Part shown: in pieces, positions 1 to 9,416 of the stretch
How positions within the stretch are numbered: the stretch's first letter is position 1
Layout: every line of letters begins with the position of its first letter
Assembly (NCBI GenBank): GCA_035530875.1
Contig: DATKUB010000063.1
Location: 20,990 to 84,989, forward strand
Source: JANXYY01 sp035530875
GTDB taxonomy: Bacteria > Actinomycetota > Actinomycetes > Nanopelagicales > Nanopelagicaceae
DNA: 64,000 nucleotides
Direction of reading: 5' to 3'
Made by a program: the position numbers and the translations under genes
The notes under the pieces: model-generated
Told to the model about the DNA's origin: nothing
The model's input: only the letters and a program-made list of their open reading frames with translations
Database searches by the model: none

Positions 1-958
1 CGGCTGGGTTGTTAAAACTCGCCAGTGCAATCTGGGCCAACGACTGCTTGAGTCCGTTGGAGAAGACTCCAGTTACCGTGCCGTCTGGTGAGATGGCAAA
101 CGACTGCAAAGACCCCACTGCCGATCCATCCTGAGAAAGGGCCGATGCGGTATTAGCCCCGCCGTACTGGGTCATCCCGGAAATGTTCATGGTGACCGTC
201 GAGCCCATGAACGAATAGGTTGCGGTTGCCGGATTTGGGCTGGTCAGCGCCCCGGTATTGCTAAATACCAATGCAGTTGGAGCCCCCGGTGGGTTGGTCC
301 CATCTGTAACAACCAAGTTCCAGTTATTCGCGGAGGTATTGGTAAAGGTGTAGGTCATTGCATGTTGGGTGCCTTGAGCGTCATAGGCGGTAATCGAGGC
401 GACCACACTGGTTCCGACGACAGCGTCAGCTGGGAGGTTGCCACCAAGCTGGGCTTTGGCCGTTTGCTTTGGTGCCAGCAAGGTACCGATCGGTATCTTG
501 ACTGGAGTAGGAGCCGCGTTGGTGCTAATAACTCCACCGGCACCTTGCCAACCTTGAACTACCGCGCCGTCTGGTGCGACCAACTGTCCACTCGCATCAA
601 GTGAGAACGAGCCAGCCCGGGTATAGAGAGTGCCAGTGCCGTTGTTGACGAGAAAGAAACCATCACCTTGAACCATCATGTCGGTACTACGGCCGGTTAG
701 TTGTGCTGCTCCCTGGCCGAAGTTGGTTGTGATCCCCGCGATCTTCACGCCCAGACCCACCTCGGCTGGGTTGGTTCCACCCAACGCACCTTGCGGCGCA
801 CCTGCGCTAGTGAGAACTTCGCTAAGGGTGTCTTCGAAAACCCCCTGGCTGGACTTGTACCCGACGGTGTTCACGTTGGCAATGTTGTTGCCAACGATAT
901 CCATCATGGTCTGGTTGCTTCTAAGGCCCGTGATTCCAGAAAATAATGATCGAAGCAT
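1..958 (-). CDS. flgE: Flagellar hook protein FlgE (3' part missing)
   Basis: Hook subunit that polymerises outside the cell onto the rod. The start is the ATG at 958, eight bases after an AGGAG ribosome site. The protein opens MLRSLFSGITGLRSNQTMMD and then NNIANVNTVGYKS, the classic rod/hook N-terminal motif near residues 27-40, followed by the MVQGDGFFLV motif of FlgE/FlgG proteins. About 319 codons are present and the frame is still open at base 1, so the C-terminal helix lies outside the window. It is the last visible gene of the flgB-to-flgE run, 56 bp after flgD. FlgE is preferred over FlgG or FlgF because it follows flgD and is already long. Confidence 0.93.
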   Translation of the reverse strand, partial: MLRSLFSGITGLRSNQTMMDIVGNNIANVNTVGYKSSQGVFEDTLSEVLTSAGAPQGALGGTNPAEVGLGVKIAGITTNFGQGAAQLTGRSTDMMVQGDGFFLVNNGTGTLYTRAGSFSLDASGQLVAPDGAVVQGWQGAGGVISTNAAPTPVKIPIGTLLAPKQTAKAQLGGNLPADAVVGTSVVASITAYDAQGTQHAMTYTFTNTSANNWNLVVTDGTNPPGAPTALVFSNTGALTSPNPATATYSFMGSTVTMNISGMTQYGGANTASALSQDGSAVGSLQSFAISPDGTVTGVFSNGLKQSLAQIALASFNNPA

Positions 959-1014
959 GTGCTTACTCCTATGGGTTTGTGGGCAAATGGCCCGGGGGTA
1001 TGAGGACCAACCGA

Positions 1015-1425
1015 TCAGCCGGTGACAGAGCTGACCGAAGTTAATGGGACGTCGATGGTGCCGACTTTGAGTACTGGCCCGCTCGCGACCAAGCTGATGC
1101 CCGAAACGATCCCTTGGGCCGGACTGCCATTGGCATCCGTGTAGCCGACGGTGCGGCCGATCAGCCCGGTCGCCTCGGTTGCCTGCTGTGATGCGATAAG
1201 GCTTGAGTACTGCTGAGCCATCTGCGTGAGTTTCTCAACCGAGGTGAATTGAGCGGTCTGGGCGAGGAACTCAGTGCCAGAGGCTGGGTTCATTGGATCC
1301 TGGTTCTTGAGCTCAGCGACTAACAGTTTCAGGAAATCACCGGTGCCCAGGGCCGTGCCTGCACCAGAAGTAGCTGGGGAACCGGCGGTGGTCGGCGGGG
1401 TGTTGCCAATTGATGAAACGGACAT
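1015..1425 (-). CDS. flgD: Flagellar hook-capping protein FlgD
   Basis: Scaffold cap that lets FlgE subunits assemble into the hook. This is a short FlgD of 136 residues. After a Ser/Thr/Gly-rich leader comes the conserved block DFLKLLVAELKNQDPMNP near residues 30-47, then TEFLAQTAQFTSVEKL. Most of the C-terminal Fn3-like region of long FlgDs is absent, as is common in short forms. AGGAGG lies 12-17 bases before the ATG and GAGGAAGA lies closer, so initiation should be strong. It sits between fliK and flgE, the usual neighbours for hook assembly and length control. Confidence 0.92.
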   Translation of the reverse strand: MSVSSIGNTPPTTAGSPATSGAGTALGTGDFLKLLVAELKNQDPMNPASGTEFLAQTAQFTSVEKLTQMAQQYSSLIASQQATEATGLIGRTVGYTDANGSPAQGIVSGISLVASGPVLKVGTIDVPLTSVSSVTG

Positions 1426-1443
1426 AACTCTTCCTCGTTCCTC

Positions 1444-3027
1444 CTAGATGGTGACATCGACGGCGCCGGCGTGGCTGACGCGACGGTGGCTGGGCAGGGG
1501 CTCGGATCTTGGTAAATCAGACATCAATTGAGGGGCTGGCAACGGCGTAGATCGGGTGTTCCAGTTACCCGGCGCCGACTGGTTACCGGATCCCAAATAA
1601 CCACCCGTCATCGATCCCCCACTAGTGCCCAGATTTTGGGAGAGAACATCGGTCCGACCAACGCTTAGCCCGGCGTCAATTAACTCCCGGCGAAGATCTG
1701 GAAGTGCTCCGATCAACGCTTCTCGGGCGGGGTCATGAGATCCGGCCAATTGCAGGTTGATGGTCCCGTCTTTGAGTTCGACTACCACTTGCACTTGACC
1801 AAGGTCGGCCGGGTGGAGCAGCACGGTGATCTGGTGCGTCCCATCCGGTCCGCTGGTTAGCGAGGCGACCTGAGGTGCGAGTTGAGCTGCCACCGACACC
1901 GGTGCTTGGGGGGCGGCTGGTGCCAACACGGCTCCGATAGCTGGCGGCTGAAGCTGGGCTTGTTCAGCGCCGGTCGTCGCATTAGCTAATGATCCACCTG
2001 CGTCCTTGCCGGTTGGACCTCGATCTGATGGTCGTTCAACTGGTATGACGGTTCCGTGGGGTAGGGCCACCGGTCCGATCGCGCTAATTGTCGAAAGCGA
2101 AATCCCGCGATTGTCAGGAGCGGCGGGCTGGGTTGGCGCGGCAACAGTAAGTGCGGCCGCTTGGTTAAGGATTATTCCGGACGGAACCGCGCCGGCGGAG
2201 TTCGGCTTAATAGATGCGAGATGAGCCTCTGCCAAGGGATCCAAAATGGCTTGTCGGCCGCCCGCCGTACCCGCTGACCCAAGTTGTGAGAGCGGGGTAA
2301 AAGTTGCCAGTGCCGGAGATCTAGACGGCTTGATCGTTATCGGAGAAATTTTGGGGAGTGTATTTTGCCCTTCAGCCAGTTTGAGCTTCTCAGGTCTGTT
2401 CGGAGCAATGACCTTGACGCTCAGTTCTGGTCCCGCGACTTCAATCGGACTACCACTTGCCTTGTCCAATTCTGTTAGAACAGGCGTGATGGTGGGCGGT
2501 TGCGATTTCGCGACTTGGCGAGGAAGACTTGAGGTAGCAGTCTTGTCGAGCACAATTGAGTTTGCAACCACTCCTATTTTGCCAACTGCATTAACCCTGG
2601 GTGCGGTTCCAATATCGACGTTACTGCCGAGGTTCGCTAACTTGACCGCTAGACCAAGTTCTGCGGAAGACGGCTTTGGATCAATCCCGACCGCTGCAGT
2701 CAGCGGGCTTTCTACTGAAACTAATTTTGGAAGTACGTGACCGGCCAGATCCGGTGCGGGGAAAACTTTAGTACCAACAGCACCAATAACTTTGGCCACT
2801 TCACCGGCGAGCGCTAGCCCAGGTGTCACTGACTTAGGTAATGCCGATTTGAGCGTCAAAGATTTCTTTAAAGAATCTGATTCGACTGCAGTAGTTCGGT
2901 CGATTGGCACAGCCTGAGTTGGCAAAAACTGTCCTAACAGCGCAAGAAATGCCATCGTAGGATCGCTTGGTTCTTCGCGATGTGATTCCAAAGGCTCACT
3001 TGCAATCGGAGTTGGATCGACTCTCAT
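1444..3027 (-). CDS. fliK: Flagellar hook-length control protein FliK
   Basis: Molecular ruler and export-specificity switch for the hook. It has 527 residues. The first 370 or so are low-complexity, rich in Ala, Pro, Ser and Val, as expected of the secreted ruler part. The folded C-terminal hook domain lies near residues 395-470 and contains LLHPADLGQVQV and the LRRELIDAGLSV helix. The ATG overlaps the stop of the upstream cell-wall hydrolase gene by 4 bp (ATGA), so translation is coupled. The N-terminal sequence is poorly conserved in the family, so the call rests on the C-terminal domain and on the position before flgD. Confidence 0.9.
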   Translation of the reverse strand: MRVDPTPIASEPLESHREEPSDPTMAFLALLGQFLPTQAVPIDRTTAVESDSLKKSLTLKSALPKSVTPGLALAGEVAKVIGAVGTKVFPAPDLAGHVLPKLVSVESPLTAAVGIDPKPSSAELGLAVKLANLGSNVDIGTAPRVNAVGKIGVVANSIVLDKTATSSLPRQVAKSQPPTITPVLTELDKASGSPIEVAGPELSVKVIAPNRPEKLKLAEGQNTLPKISPITIKPSRSPALATFTPLSQLGSAGTAGGRQAILDPLAEAHLASIKPNSAGAVPSGIILNQAAALTVAAPTQPAAPDNRGISLSTISAIGPVALPHGTVIPVERPSDRGPTGKDAGGSLANATTGAEQAQLQPPAIGAVLAPAAPQAPVSVAAQLAPQVASLTSGPDGTHQITVLLHPADLGQVQVVVELKDGTINLQLAGSHDPAREALIGALPDLRRELIDAGLSVGRTDVLSQNLGTSGGSMTGGYLGSGNQSAPGNWNTRSTPLPAPQLMSDLPRSEPLPSHRRVSHAGAVDVTI

Positions 3028-3947
3028 GGCTTCGCTCCCGCCAAATTGCGCATAACTTCGCCCACGTAGTTCTGGGTTTCCGAATATGGCGGGATACCGC
3101 CGTATTGGGCTACGGCCGAACTACCAGCGTTATACGCAGCCAGCGCTAGTGGCACAGTTTTGAATCGGTTCAGATCTCCGGAAAGGAGGCGAGCCGCACC
3201 ATCAATTGCTTGATTAGGATCAAGCGGATCGACGCCAAGGCCGCGAGCAGTTGATGGCATAAGTTGCATGAGACCAAGTGCGCCTGCGGGGCTTGTAGCA
3301 TTTGGGTTATAGCCGGATTCAACTTTGGCTACTGCAGCTAGCAATCCTGGTGGCAGCCCATATTGGTTTGTGGCCGAATCAAATAACGGCCCAAAGGCGG
3401 TTGGTGCATTGCTTGAAGCGCCAAGGCTCGGCGCGGGCGCTGTCGATGGATCGGCCACAATCCGCCGGATCGCGGTCGGCGTCTCGGTGATTTGTTCAAC
3501 GCGCACTGCGGTTCCCGTGTGCGGGGCGTTAATCATTTGCCCGTTACCGAGATAGATCCCGATGTGATGCACCGGGGTACCGAAGGCGACCAGATCCCCC
3601 GGCTGCGCGTCGGCCAAGGTTGCCACTGACGCTCCTGCTTGCGCTTGATCACTTGCTACTCGCGGAAGTTGGTATCCAAGATCAGAGAAGACCCGTTGCA
3701 CCAGACCAGAACAGTCCATTCCGGTTGCGGGGTTATTTCCCCCCAATACATATGGCACACCCAGATACTGAGATGCATCGGCTACCACGCTACTGCCAGC
3801 GACACTGCTCGTTGGCGCACTCATTGCTGACGCGAGTGCATTGGCAAAACTTAAGTTTGCACCGTTAGCAGATGCAGCTTGAACAGATGGGAAGAGATTT
3901 TGAATCTCTTGAATCCGTGACATCACTTCTGCCAGTCCATTGATCAT
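3024..3947 (-). CDS. Flagellar peptidoglycan hydrolase: NlpC/P60 plus lytic transglycosylase domains
   Basis: Probable wall-opening enzyme for rod and hook passage, filling the role FlgJ has in Gram-negative bacteria. Of 307 residues, about 60-160 form an NlpC/P60 endopeptidase domain with the catalytic-Cys motif DCSGLVQ, and HHIGIYLG carrying the His. About 190-300 form a goose-lysozyme-like SLT domain with VAKVESGYNP (catalytic Glu), GALGLMQLMPSTA and LALAAYNAGSSAV. There is no clear signal peptide, so it may leave through the flagellar exporter. It overlaps fliJ and fliK by 4 bp each. Two-domain NlpC-SLT enzymes are known; the flagellar role is inferred from position. Confidence 0.85.
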   Translation of the reverse strand: MINGLAEVMSRIQEIQNLFPSVQAASANGANLSFANALASAMSAPTSSVAGSSVVADASQYLGVPYVLGGNNPATGMDCSGLVQRVFSDLGYQLPRVASDQAQAGASVATLADAQPGDLVAFGTPVHHIGIYLGNGQMINAPHTGTAVRVEQITETPTAIRRIVADPSTAPAPSLGASSNAPTAFGPLFDSATNQYGLPPGLLAAVAKVESGYNPNATSPAGALGLMQLMPSTARGLGVDPLDPNQAIDGAARLLSGDLNRFKTVPLALAAYNAGSSAVAQYGGIPPYSETQNYVGEVMRNLAGAKP

Positions 3948-4396
3948 GGCTCATCCACTTCCAATTGGGCGTCCCAGTCAGCAACCCGCCAGGGGCGCTG
4001 GGCTAAGTCGTCCAATTCCCGCTGCTCCGCTCGATGGTTTTCGTGCTCTACGAGCAGCCGATGTCGATCGGCCAACTCCTCAACAGCACTTTGGTCTTGT
4101 TCGGCCTTGACCCATCGTTCTTTGGCAAGACGTAGTTCCTCTCGCCGCGATCGAGTCAACTCTTGCAGGACGGAGACTTCAGTGGCGAGGCTGCGCGCCG
4201 CCAGGACCGCTCCGACAAACGGCGTTATCGGCCCATTCGTAGGCAACATCTGTTCCTTCAAAGTAGCCTCGCGTTGAGTTGCTTGCTCGGCGGCCTGGAC
4301 TACTCGTCCATTTGCCCTGACGACCTCGGCTCGAGTTGTCTCCTCCACGGCTTCACGTACTCGCAGTACTGCCGCTAGTGGAAATCTTCTTCTCAT
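3944..4396 (-). CDS. fliJ: Flagellar export chaperone FliJ
   Basis: Coiled-coil stalk protein of the flagellar export ATPase that helps hand substrates to the gate. The 150-residue protein is almost entirely charged helix and opens MRRRFPLAAVLRVREAVEE, the typical FliJ start with an R-F-x-L-x-x-L-x-x-R pattern. The family diverges strongly in sequence, so the call leans on length, predicted coiled coil and position directly after fliI, whose stop it overlaps in an ATGA. Confidence 0.85.
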   Translation of the reverse strand: MRRRFPLAAVLRVREAVEETTRAEVVRANGRVVQAAEQATQREATLKEQMLPTNGPITPFVGAVLAARSLATEVSVLQELTRSRREELRLAKERWVKAEQDQSAVEELADRHRLLVEHENHRAEQRELDDLAQRPWRVADWDAQLEVDEP

Positions 4397-5715
4397 TTCA
4401 CACCTCTATTGGGATCGACTCCGGTTAGCCCAAAAACTTGGTCCCAAGCTTCACTCAAGGTTGATTGGTGATCGACTTCTTGACGCAAGAATCCGTCGAT
4501 CATCGGCATCAACTCCCTGGCTCGATCAACATCCGAGTTTGTGCCGGGTACATATGCGCCAATCTCAAGAAGCACCTTGGCTTCCCGATGTGCAGACAAA
4601 AGGCGCCTTATGATCGTGGCGGCAGTCCGCTGCTCCGAATTGGTAACAGCTGGAGCTACTCTAGAAACAGAATCGAGCACGTCGATGCTCGGATAGTGGC
4701 CCGAAGTTGCAAGCCGTCGATCGAGAACGACGTGCCCATCAAGAATCGATCGGACCGTGTCTCCGATTGGGTCGTTGATGTCGTCCCCTTCCACCAACAC
4801 CGTGTAAATACCGGTGATGCTGCCTCGTTCGCCGCATCCTGCTCGTTCAAGAAGTCTGGGCAACAGCGCAAAAACAGAAGGCGGAAAACCCCGCGTTGCG
4901 GGTGGTTCCCCGGCGGATAGACCAATCTCTCGCTGTGCAGTTGCCACCCGGGTAACCGAATCCATCATCAGAACCACATCGGCACCTTCATCGCGAAACC
5001 ATTCTGCGATCCGAGTTGCCACAAACGCTGAACGAAGACGCACCACCGGCGGTTGATCGGAGGTGGCGACCACGATCACCGATCGGGCAAGGCCAGCTGC
5101 GCCGAGATCATTTTCAATAAATTCGCGGACCTCTCGACCACGCTCGCCAACTAATGCAATTACCGCCACTTGCGCTTCGGTACCCCGGGCGATCATGGAT
5201 AGCAGGGTGGATTTTCCAACACCGGAACCGGCGAATAAGCCCAACCGCTGACCACGACCAACGGGCACCAGCACATCCAAAGCTCGAACCCCAACGCCGA
5301 GTTGACGATTAACTCGCTGTCTGGTCAGCGCCGCTGGGGCCGAGTTCTCCACGGAAACACGGTGCGCTCCATAAAGCGGGCCGAGGCCATCGATCGGTTC
5401 ACCGAGGCCATCTAACACACGACCAAGAAGGCTTGATCCGACTGATATTTCTAACGGCCCACCGGTAGTTCGAACTTCGACGCCAGGCCCAATCCCAAAA
5501 ATCGGGCCTAAAGGAAGACAGGTCAATCGACCACCACTAGCCGAAACCACTTCAGCCCGGACATCTTGAACGGGAGATTTTAAAGTAAGAAGATCGCCAA
5601 TCGCCGCTGAAATTCCTTCCACCGAGACGGTTAAGCCGACCACAGCGGCGACCGTCCCGATCACTTGCGGCTTTGCTGCCTGGGCCGCACGCTTAGCTAG
5701 CAATTCGACGCTCAT
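4393..5715 (-). CDS. fliI: Flagellum-specific ATPase FliI
   Basis: Hexameric ATPase that energises loading of substrates into the flagellar type III exporter, acting on the cytoplasmic face. It is 440 residues, the normal length. Walker A GSGVGKST is at residues 163-170, ALVGERGREV follows, and Walker B is in the VVLMMDSVTR segment. The block VLVEGDDINDPIGD is the signature that separates type III secretion ATPases from F1-beta subunits. The ATG overlaps the fliH stop and the fliI stop overlaps the fliJ ATG, so the three export-apparatus genes are coupled. Confidence 0.97.
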   Translation of the reverse strand: MSVELLAKRAAQAAKPQVIGTVAAVVGLTVSVEGISAAIGDLLTLKSPVQDVRAEVVSASGGRLTCLPLGPIFGIGPGVEVRTTGGPLEISVGSSLLGRVLDGLGEPIDGLGPLYGAHRVSVENSAPAALTRQRVNRQLGVGVRALDVLVPVGRGQRLGLFAGSGVGKSTLLSMIARGTEAQVAVIALVGERGREVREFIENDLGAAGLARSVIVVATSDQPPVVRLRSAFVATRIAEWFRDEGADVVLMMDSVTRVATAQREIGLSAGEPPATRGFPPSVFALLPRLLERAGCGERGSITGIYTVLVEGDDINDPIGDTVRSILDGHVVLDRRLATSGHYPSIDVLDSVSRVAPAVTNSEQRTAATIIRRLLSAHREAKVLLEIGAYVPGTNSDVDRARELMPMIDGFLRQEVDHQSTLSEAWDQVFGLTGVDPNRGVK

Positions 5716-6425
5716 CCGATCAGCACCTCCCGGACTCGAGCTAGGGAGTTGGTTAGACAGGCATCAACCTTGGTCGCACCGATTTCAGCGAGAGCATCGC
5801 CTCGGTTGAGCGCGGGATCGGGCACCACCTTGACTGGCCGTCCGAGTGTTGTCGCCAAATCGATGGTTTCTAGACTTTCAATATCAAGTGGGTTGAGCCA
5901 GAGAGTAAGAGCAGTGCCGCGCGGCGCTGCGGCACAAGCTCTTCGCATCGCGTCTAGCGCCAGTTCTCGCGAAAGTTCAAGTTCCCGGCCAAAGATGGAT
6001 TCAACTAGCGAATATGCGACCGCGCCGAGTCTTTGACCAATTTCGTCATAAGTAGGGACGAGCCTGTTCTCGAGCCGCAGGACGGCTTCATTAAGGGCAG
6101 CAAGCAGATTTTCGGTGCCAGTCTTTCGCTGAGCCTCTGCCGTGCGCAGCGTCGCGAGTTCGCGATCTAATTCAGCCTTTGTTTCGGCAACGGCGCGAAT
6201 CCGCCCGCTCGCATAGCCGGCGGCGAATCCTTCAGCTGCGGCAGATGTTCTGGCTATTCGGGTTGCTTCATCAAGGGCTCGTACAAGATCTGGATCAAGC
6301 AATCTGGCATCTGGTTTTGCGTCGGTGAGATATCGACTGGTTCGCAGTTCGCTATCGACTCGCGCCAACGGGGCAAGGTCTGCGCGAGTCCCGCGCAATA
6401 CCGTAGTTTCAGGAGAGATACTCAT
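5712..6425 (-). CDS. fliH: Flagellar assembly protein FliH
   Basis: Stator-like regulator of FliI that anchors the ATPase at the C-ring. The chosen ATG at 6425 (MSISPETT) lies 8 bases after AAGGGG; GTG codons at 6434 and 6431 are less well placed. The 237-residue protein has a long middle helix rich in Glu and Arg and a C-terminal FliH/V-type ATPase subunit E-like domain (LNPLDIESL, VKVVPDPALNRGDALAE). It overlaps the end of fliG by 17 bp. The family is divergent, but the position between fliG and fliI settles the identity. Confidence 0.88.
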   Translation of the reverse strand: MSISPETTVLRGTRADLAPLARVDSELRTSRYLTDAKPDARLLDPDLVRALDEATRIARTSAAAEGFAAGYASGRIRAVAETKAELDRELATLRTAEAQRKTGTENLLAALNEAVLRLENRLVPTYDEIGQRLGAVAYSLVESIFGRELELSRELALDAMRRACAAAPRGTALTLWLNPLDIESLETIDLATTLGRPVKVVPDPALNRGDALAEIGATKVDACLTNSLARVREVLIG

Positions 6426-7440
6426 CGTCACCACCCCTTAAAATCACGATCTGACCCGTCTCTTCGAGTGCTCGGATATTCCGAACGATCTTGGCTTGAG
6501 CTTCTTCAACAGCAGAGACGCGGACCGGGCCGAGCAAATCAATTTCCTCTTCCAAGTTCTCCGCAGCTCGCTGCGAGATGTTCTTCATGACTTTTTCGCG
6601 AACTTCAGACTTAACGCCCTTCAGTGCGTGAGCCAAATCGGCGGTATCAACTTGTTGCAATACCAACTGAACATAACGATCCTCAAGCCCCACGATGTCT
6701 TCAAACATGAACATGTGGGCGCGGATAGCTTCGGCCAATGCCGGATCAAGTCCGTCCAGTCCTTCCAGGATCATGCGTTCGGTTCCACGATCAGAGCGAT
6801 TGATAATTTCAATTAACGGCTGCAAACCTCCTACCACGGAGAGTTCGGATGGCTGCAGGAGCGAAGACATTCTGCGCTGCAGAGTTTCCTCAACCCGCTG
6901 CACGATTTCAGGCGAGGTTTGATCCATGATTGCGATTCGGTGAGCAACATCGGCCTGTAGGCCAGGCGCTAATCCAGACAACACCATCGATGCCTGATCG
7001 GCGCTCATGTGTGACATAACCAAGGCAATAGTCTGCGGATGCTCGTCATGCAGAAACGACAGCAAAAGACGAGGATCCGTTCTTCGAAGAAATTGAAACG
7101 GCATTTCGGATATGGCCGCCTCAAGTCGGGCCATAATGTCGCGAGCTCGATCCGCCCCCAGACCGCCTTCGAGCAACTCTCTGGCATAGTTGAGCCCACC
7201 TTGGGCCACATACCTATGAGCCGCGATTATGTCTCGGAATTCTTCAAACACCATGTCAACTACGGAAGAATCAACCGATCTCAACCGAGCGACTTCAGCG
7301 ACCAATTCTTCCAATTCACCTTCGCGCAACTCTGCCAGAATCCGAGACGCTTTCCCCTGACCCAGTTGAACAATGAGGATGGCGGCTTTACGAAGGCCGG
7401 TCAGCTCGACCTCGAGTTCCAGGGGCGCAGTTTGAGTCAT
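6409..7440 (-). CDS. fliG: Flagellar motor switch protein FliG
   Basis: Rotor protein that contacts the MS ring at its N-terminus and the stator at its C-terminus, making torque and responding to CheY-P through FliM. It is 343 residues, standard length. It begins with LTGLRKAAILIVQLG, has the HPQTIALVMSHM motif of the middle domain near residues 130-145, and ends with charged C-terminal helices (VREKVMKNISQRAAENLEEE) that bear the torque residues. It lies 3 bp after fliF. Confidence 0.97.
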   Translation of the reverse strand: MTQTAPLELEVELTGLRKAAILIVQLGQGKASRILAELREGELEELVAEVARLRSVDSSVVDMVFEEFRDIIAAHRYVAQGGLNYARELLEGGLGADRARDIMARLEAAISEMPFQFLRRTDPRLLLSFLHDEHPQTIALVMSHMSADQASMVLSGLAPGLQADVAHRIAIMDQTSPEIVQRVEETLQRRMSSLLQPSELSVVGGLQPLIEIINRSDRGTERMILEGLDGLDPALAEAIRAHMFMFEDIVGLEDRYVQLVLQQVDTADLAHALKGVKSEVREKVMKNISQRAAENLEEEIDLLGPVRVSAVEEAQAKIVRNIRALEETGQIVILRGGDDEYLS

Positions 7441-7443
7441 GTG

Positions 7444-9087
7444 CTAACGTGTCCGCTCGGCTAGCCAGCCGCGCAGCAACTGAGCAACTTCGTCTGGTTG
7501 CTTATCGACCATTTCGCTTATGTCCGCGCGTGCCGCCAGGCGCAACTCAGACACCGGGTCAGCCGTTTGCGTCCTGAGCATCTCTAGCTTGGGAGTCATC
7601 GAGCCCGATGCTGGAGATCCACCAATGGTTAGCTTGGCCGGCTCACCGCGGCCAAGTAACAACTGGCGTCGAATGTCTTCAAGTTCGGCTAATTCGTCAG
7701 CCGTAACTTCGGTTCGGCGTGCCCGTCGGCCAGATAGGAGTGCCAAAATCAGAATCGCCAGAACTAGAAGTCCCAGTGCGCCTTTACGGATCAGAGAGAA
7801 GAGGCCGGCTTGTTTCTGGCTGGCATCGGCCTGAGCTAGCGTGAGTTTTGCGGCGAGGGCTGCCGACTTATCAAAAGGCATTGTTGCAACCTGAATTGAG
7901 TCGCCCCGTGTGGTATCAAGCCCTACCGCGTTTGAAACTAATTGGCTCACTTGCGACGTGCTGATCTTTGATGCGGTGGCACTATCTAGGAGTACGGCAA
8001 CTGTTAGCCGCTTCACCGAACCGGGGGCACCTTTTCGTTGTTCGAGAATTGAACCAACCGAATTGTTTACTGTCTGGGTTGTCTTGTCGTAACCATTGGC
8101 GCCCGTCGCAGCCGTGGTACCACCGGTCGTGGTTCCAGGAGTCGCCCCGAGCACCCCTCCAACAGCAGGTCCCCCGACACCGCTGTATTTTTCGGATGTG
8201 GTTGTGTTTGCAAGCGGCGGCACTGTCGGGTCATATACATACGTATGTGTAGTCGTATCGCGCTGATCGAAATCAAGCGAAGCGTTAACCCGAACTACTG
8301 AGTGGTTCGGGCCTACTACCTGGTTGAGCATCTGCTGCACTGAAGTGGAGAGTTGGTTTTCGAATGCCAATGTCTGCTGCTCTCTGGCAGTGCCAGCTGC
8401 GTCAAGTGCACCGCCTTGGCTACCTGAAAGCACTTGCCCTGAGCCATCCGCCACCGTGACCGCGTCAGGAGTCAGATCGGGAACGCTGGCTGCCACCAGA
8501 TTAACTACCGCTTCGGTCTGGCTTGGCGATAGCTGAACTCCGGGTCTAAGCGATACCAAAACTGAAGCCGTCGGTTTGCTAGCGGTATCAGTGAAGACGC
8601 TCTGCTGCGGCAAGGCTAAGTGAACGACGGCGCCCTGAACTCCGTCGATTGCCGAAATGGTTTTAGCGAGTTCGCCCTCAAGCGCGCGTTGATAGTCAAC
8701 GTGCTGCATGAAGTCAGAAGTCGTTATTCCTTGTTTATCTAATAGTGAGTATCCGCTCGTACCGCCGGTAGGAAGGCCCTGTCCGCTTAAAGTCAGCCGA
8801 GTCGCATACACCTTGTCTTGAGGAACCAAGATGGTCGCCCCACCATCTGTAAGTTGGTATGGGACCCCGGAGGTATCCAACTGTTGAACTATGGAGTTCG
8901 CATCAGTAGAAGCCAAATTCGAGAACAACGGAACATATGCAGGCTTGCTCGCCCAGGTTGTGAAAAGATAACCGCCAAGAACTAGCGCTATGACGCCCAG
9001 AACGGTCACTGTCCGCTGGCCGGGTGTGAACCCATCTAAGGTAGTTCGCATTCGACGAAGCAGCGTTGAAAGCACTCCAGTCATCAC
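7444..9087 (-). CDS. fliF: Flagellar MS-ring protein FliF
   Basis: Membrane ring that nucleates the basal body. The 547-residue protein has one membrane helix near residues 25-45 and a second near 430-450 (LGLLVLAILILALLSG), with the YscJ/FliF ring-building domain between them. Signature segments include YVPLFSNLASTDANSIVQQL and the VVHLALPQ region. The C-terminal tail should bind FliG. Start choice is open between GTG at 9087 and ATG at 9084; the latter makes a TGATG junction with the fliE stop. Confidence 0.96.
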   Translation of the reverse strand: MMTGVLSTLLRRMRTTLDGFTPGQRTVTVLGVIALVLGGYLFTTWASKPAYVPLFSNLASTDANSIVQQLDTSGVPYQLTDGGATILVPQDKVYATRLTLSGQGLPTGGTSGYSLLDKQGITTSDFMQHVDYQRALEGELAKTISAIDGVQGAVVHLALPQQSVFTDTASKPTASVLVSLRPGVQLSPSQTEAVVNLVAASVPDLTPDAVTVADGSGQVLSGSQGGALDAAGTAREQQTLAFENQLSTSVQQMLNQVVGPNHSVVRVNASLDFDQRDTTTHTYVYDPTVPPLANTTTSEKYSGVGGPAVGGVLGATPGTTTGGTTAATGANGYDKTTQTVNNSVGSILEQRKGAPGSVKRLTVAVLLDSATASKISTSQVSQLVSNAVGLDTTRGDSIQVATMPFDKSAALAAKLTLAQADASQKQAGLFSLIRKGALGLLVLAILILALLSGRRARRTEVTADELAELEDIRRQLLLGRGEPAKLTIGGSPASGSMTPKLEMLRTQTADPVSELRLAARADISEMVDKQPDEVAQLLRGWLAERTR

Positions 9088-9416
9088 ACGGGCATCCTCA
9101 TGATGTCGTTGAATGCCTCAATCGCCTTATTGCGGATCGCCACGGTTAGTTGTGTCGTGAGTGAGGATTCGCTTGCGGCAAGCAGGTAGTCCTGCGGGTT
9201 TTTCAATTGACCAGTTGCAGCCTCAAGCGCCAACGTGTCCGACTTTGCCTGAACCTGCTGCAAATTATCTACGGCACCAGCAAGACTGTGACTGAACCCC
9301 GCGCCACCAACGGTTGCCGTGGCTGCGGCCGAAGATGCATCCCCTGGGGCAATGGGCGCGGTTGGCGCGGTCACCGGAACGATCGCGGTGAGCCCAGAAA
9401 TAGATGAGATACTCAC
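9084..9416 (-). CDS. fliE: Flagellar hook-basal body complex protein FliE
   Basis: Small adaptor joining the MS ring to the rod. The 110-residue protein ends with the family's best-conserved part, LKNPQDYLLAASESSLTTQL followed by TVAIRNKAIEAFNDIMRMPV. The variable N-terminus is Ala/Pro-rich. It overlaps flgC and fliF by 4 bp on each side, the standard flgB-flgC-fliE-fliF order. Confidence 0.95.
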   Translation of the reverse strand: MSISSISGLTAIVPVTAPTAPIAPGDASSAAATATVGGAGFSHSLAGAVDNLQQVQAKSDTLALEAATGQLKNPQDYLLAASESSLTTQLTVAIRNKAIEAFNDIMRMPV

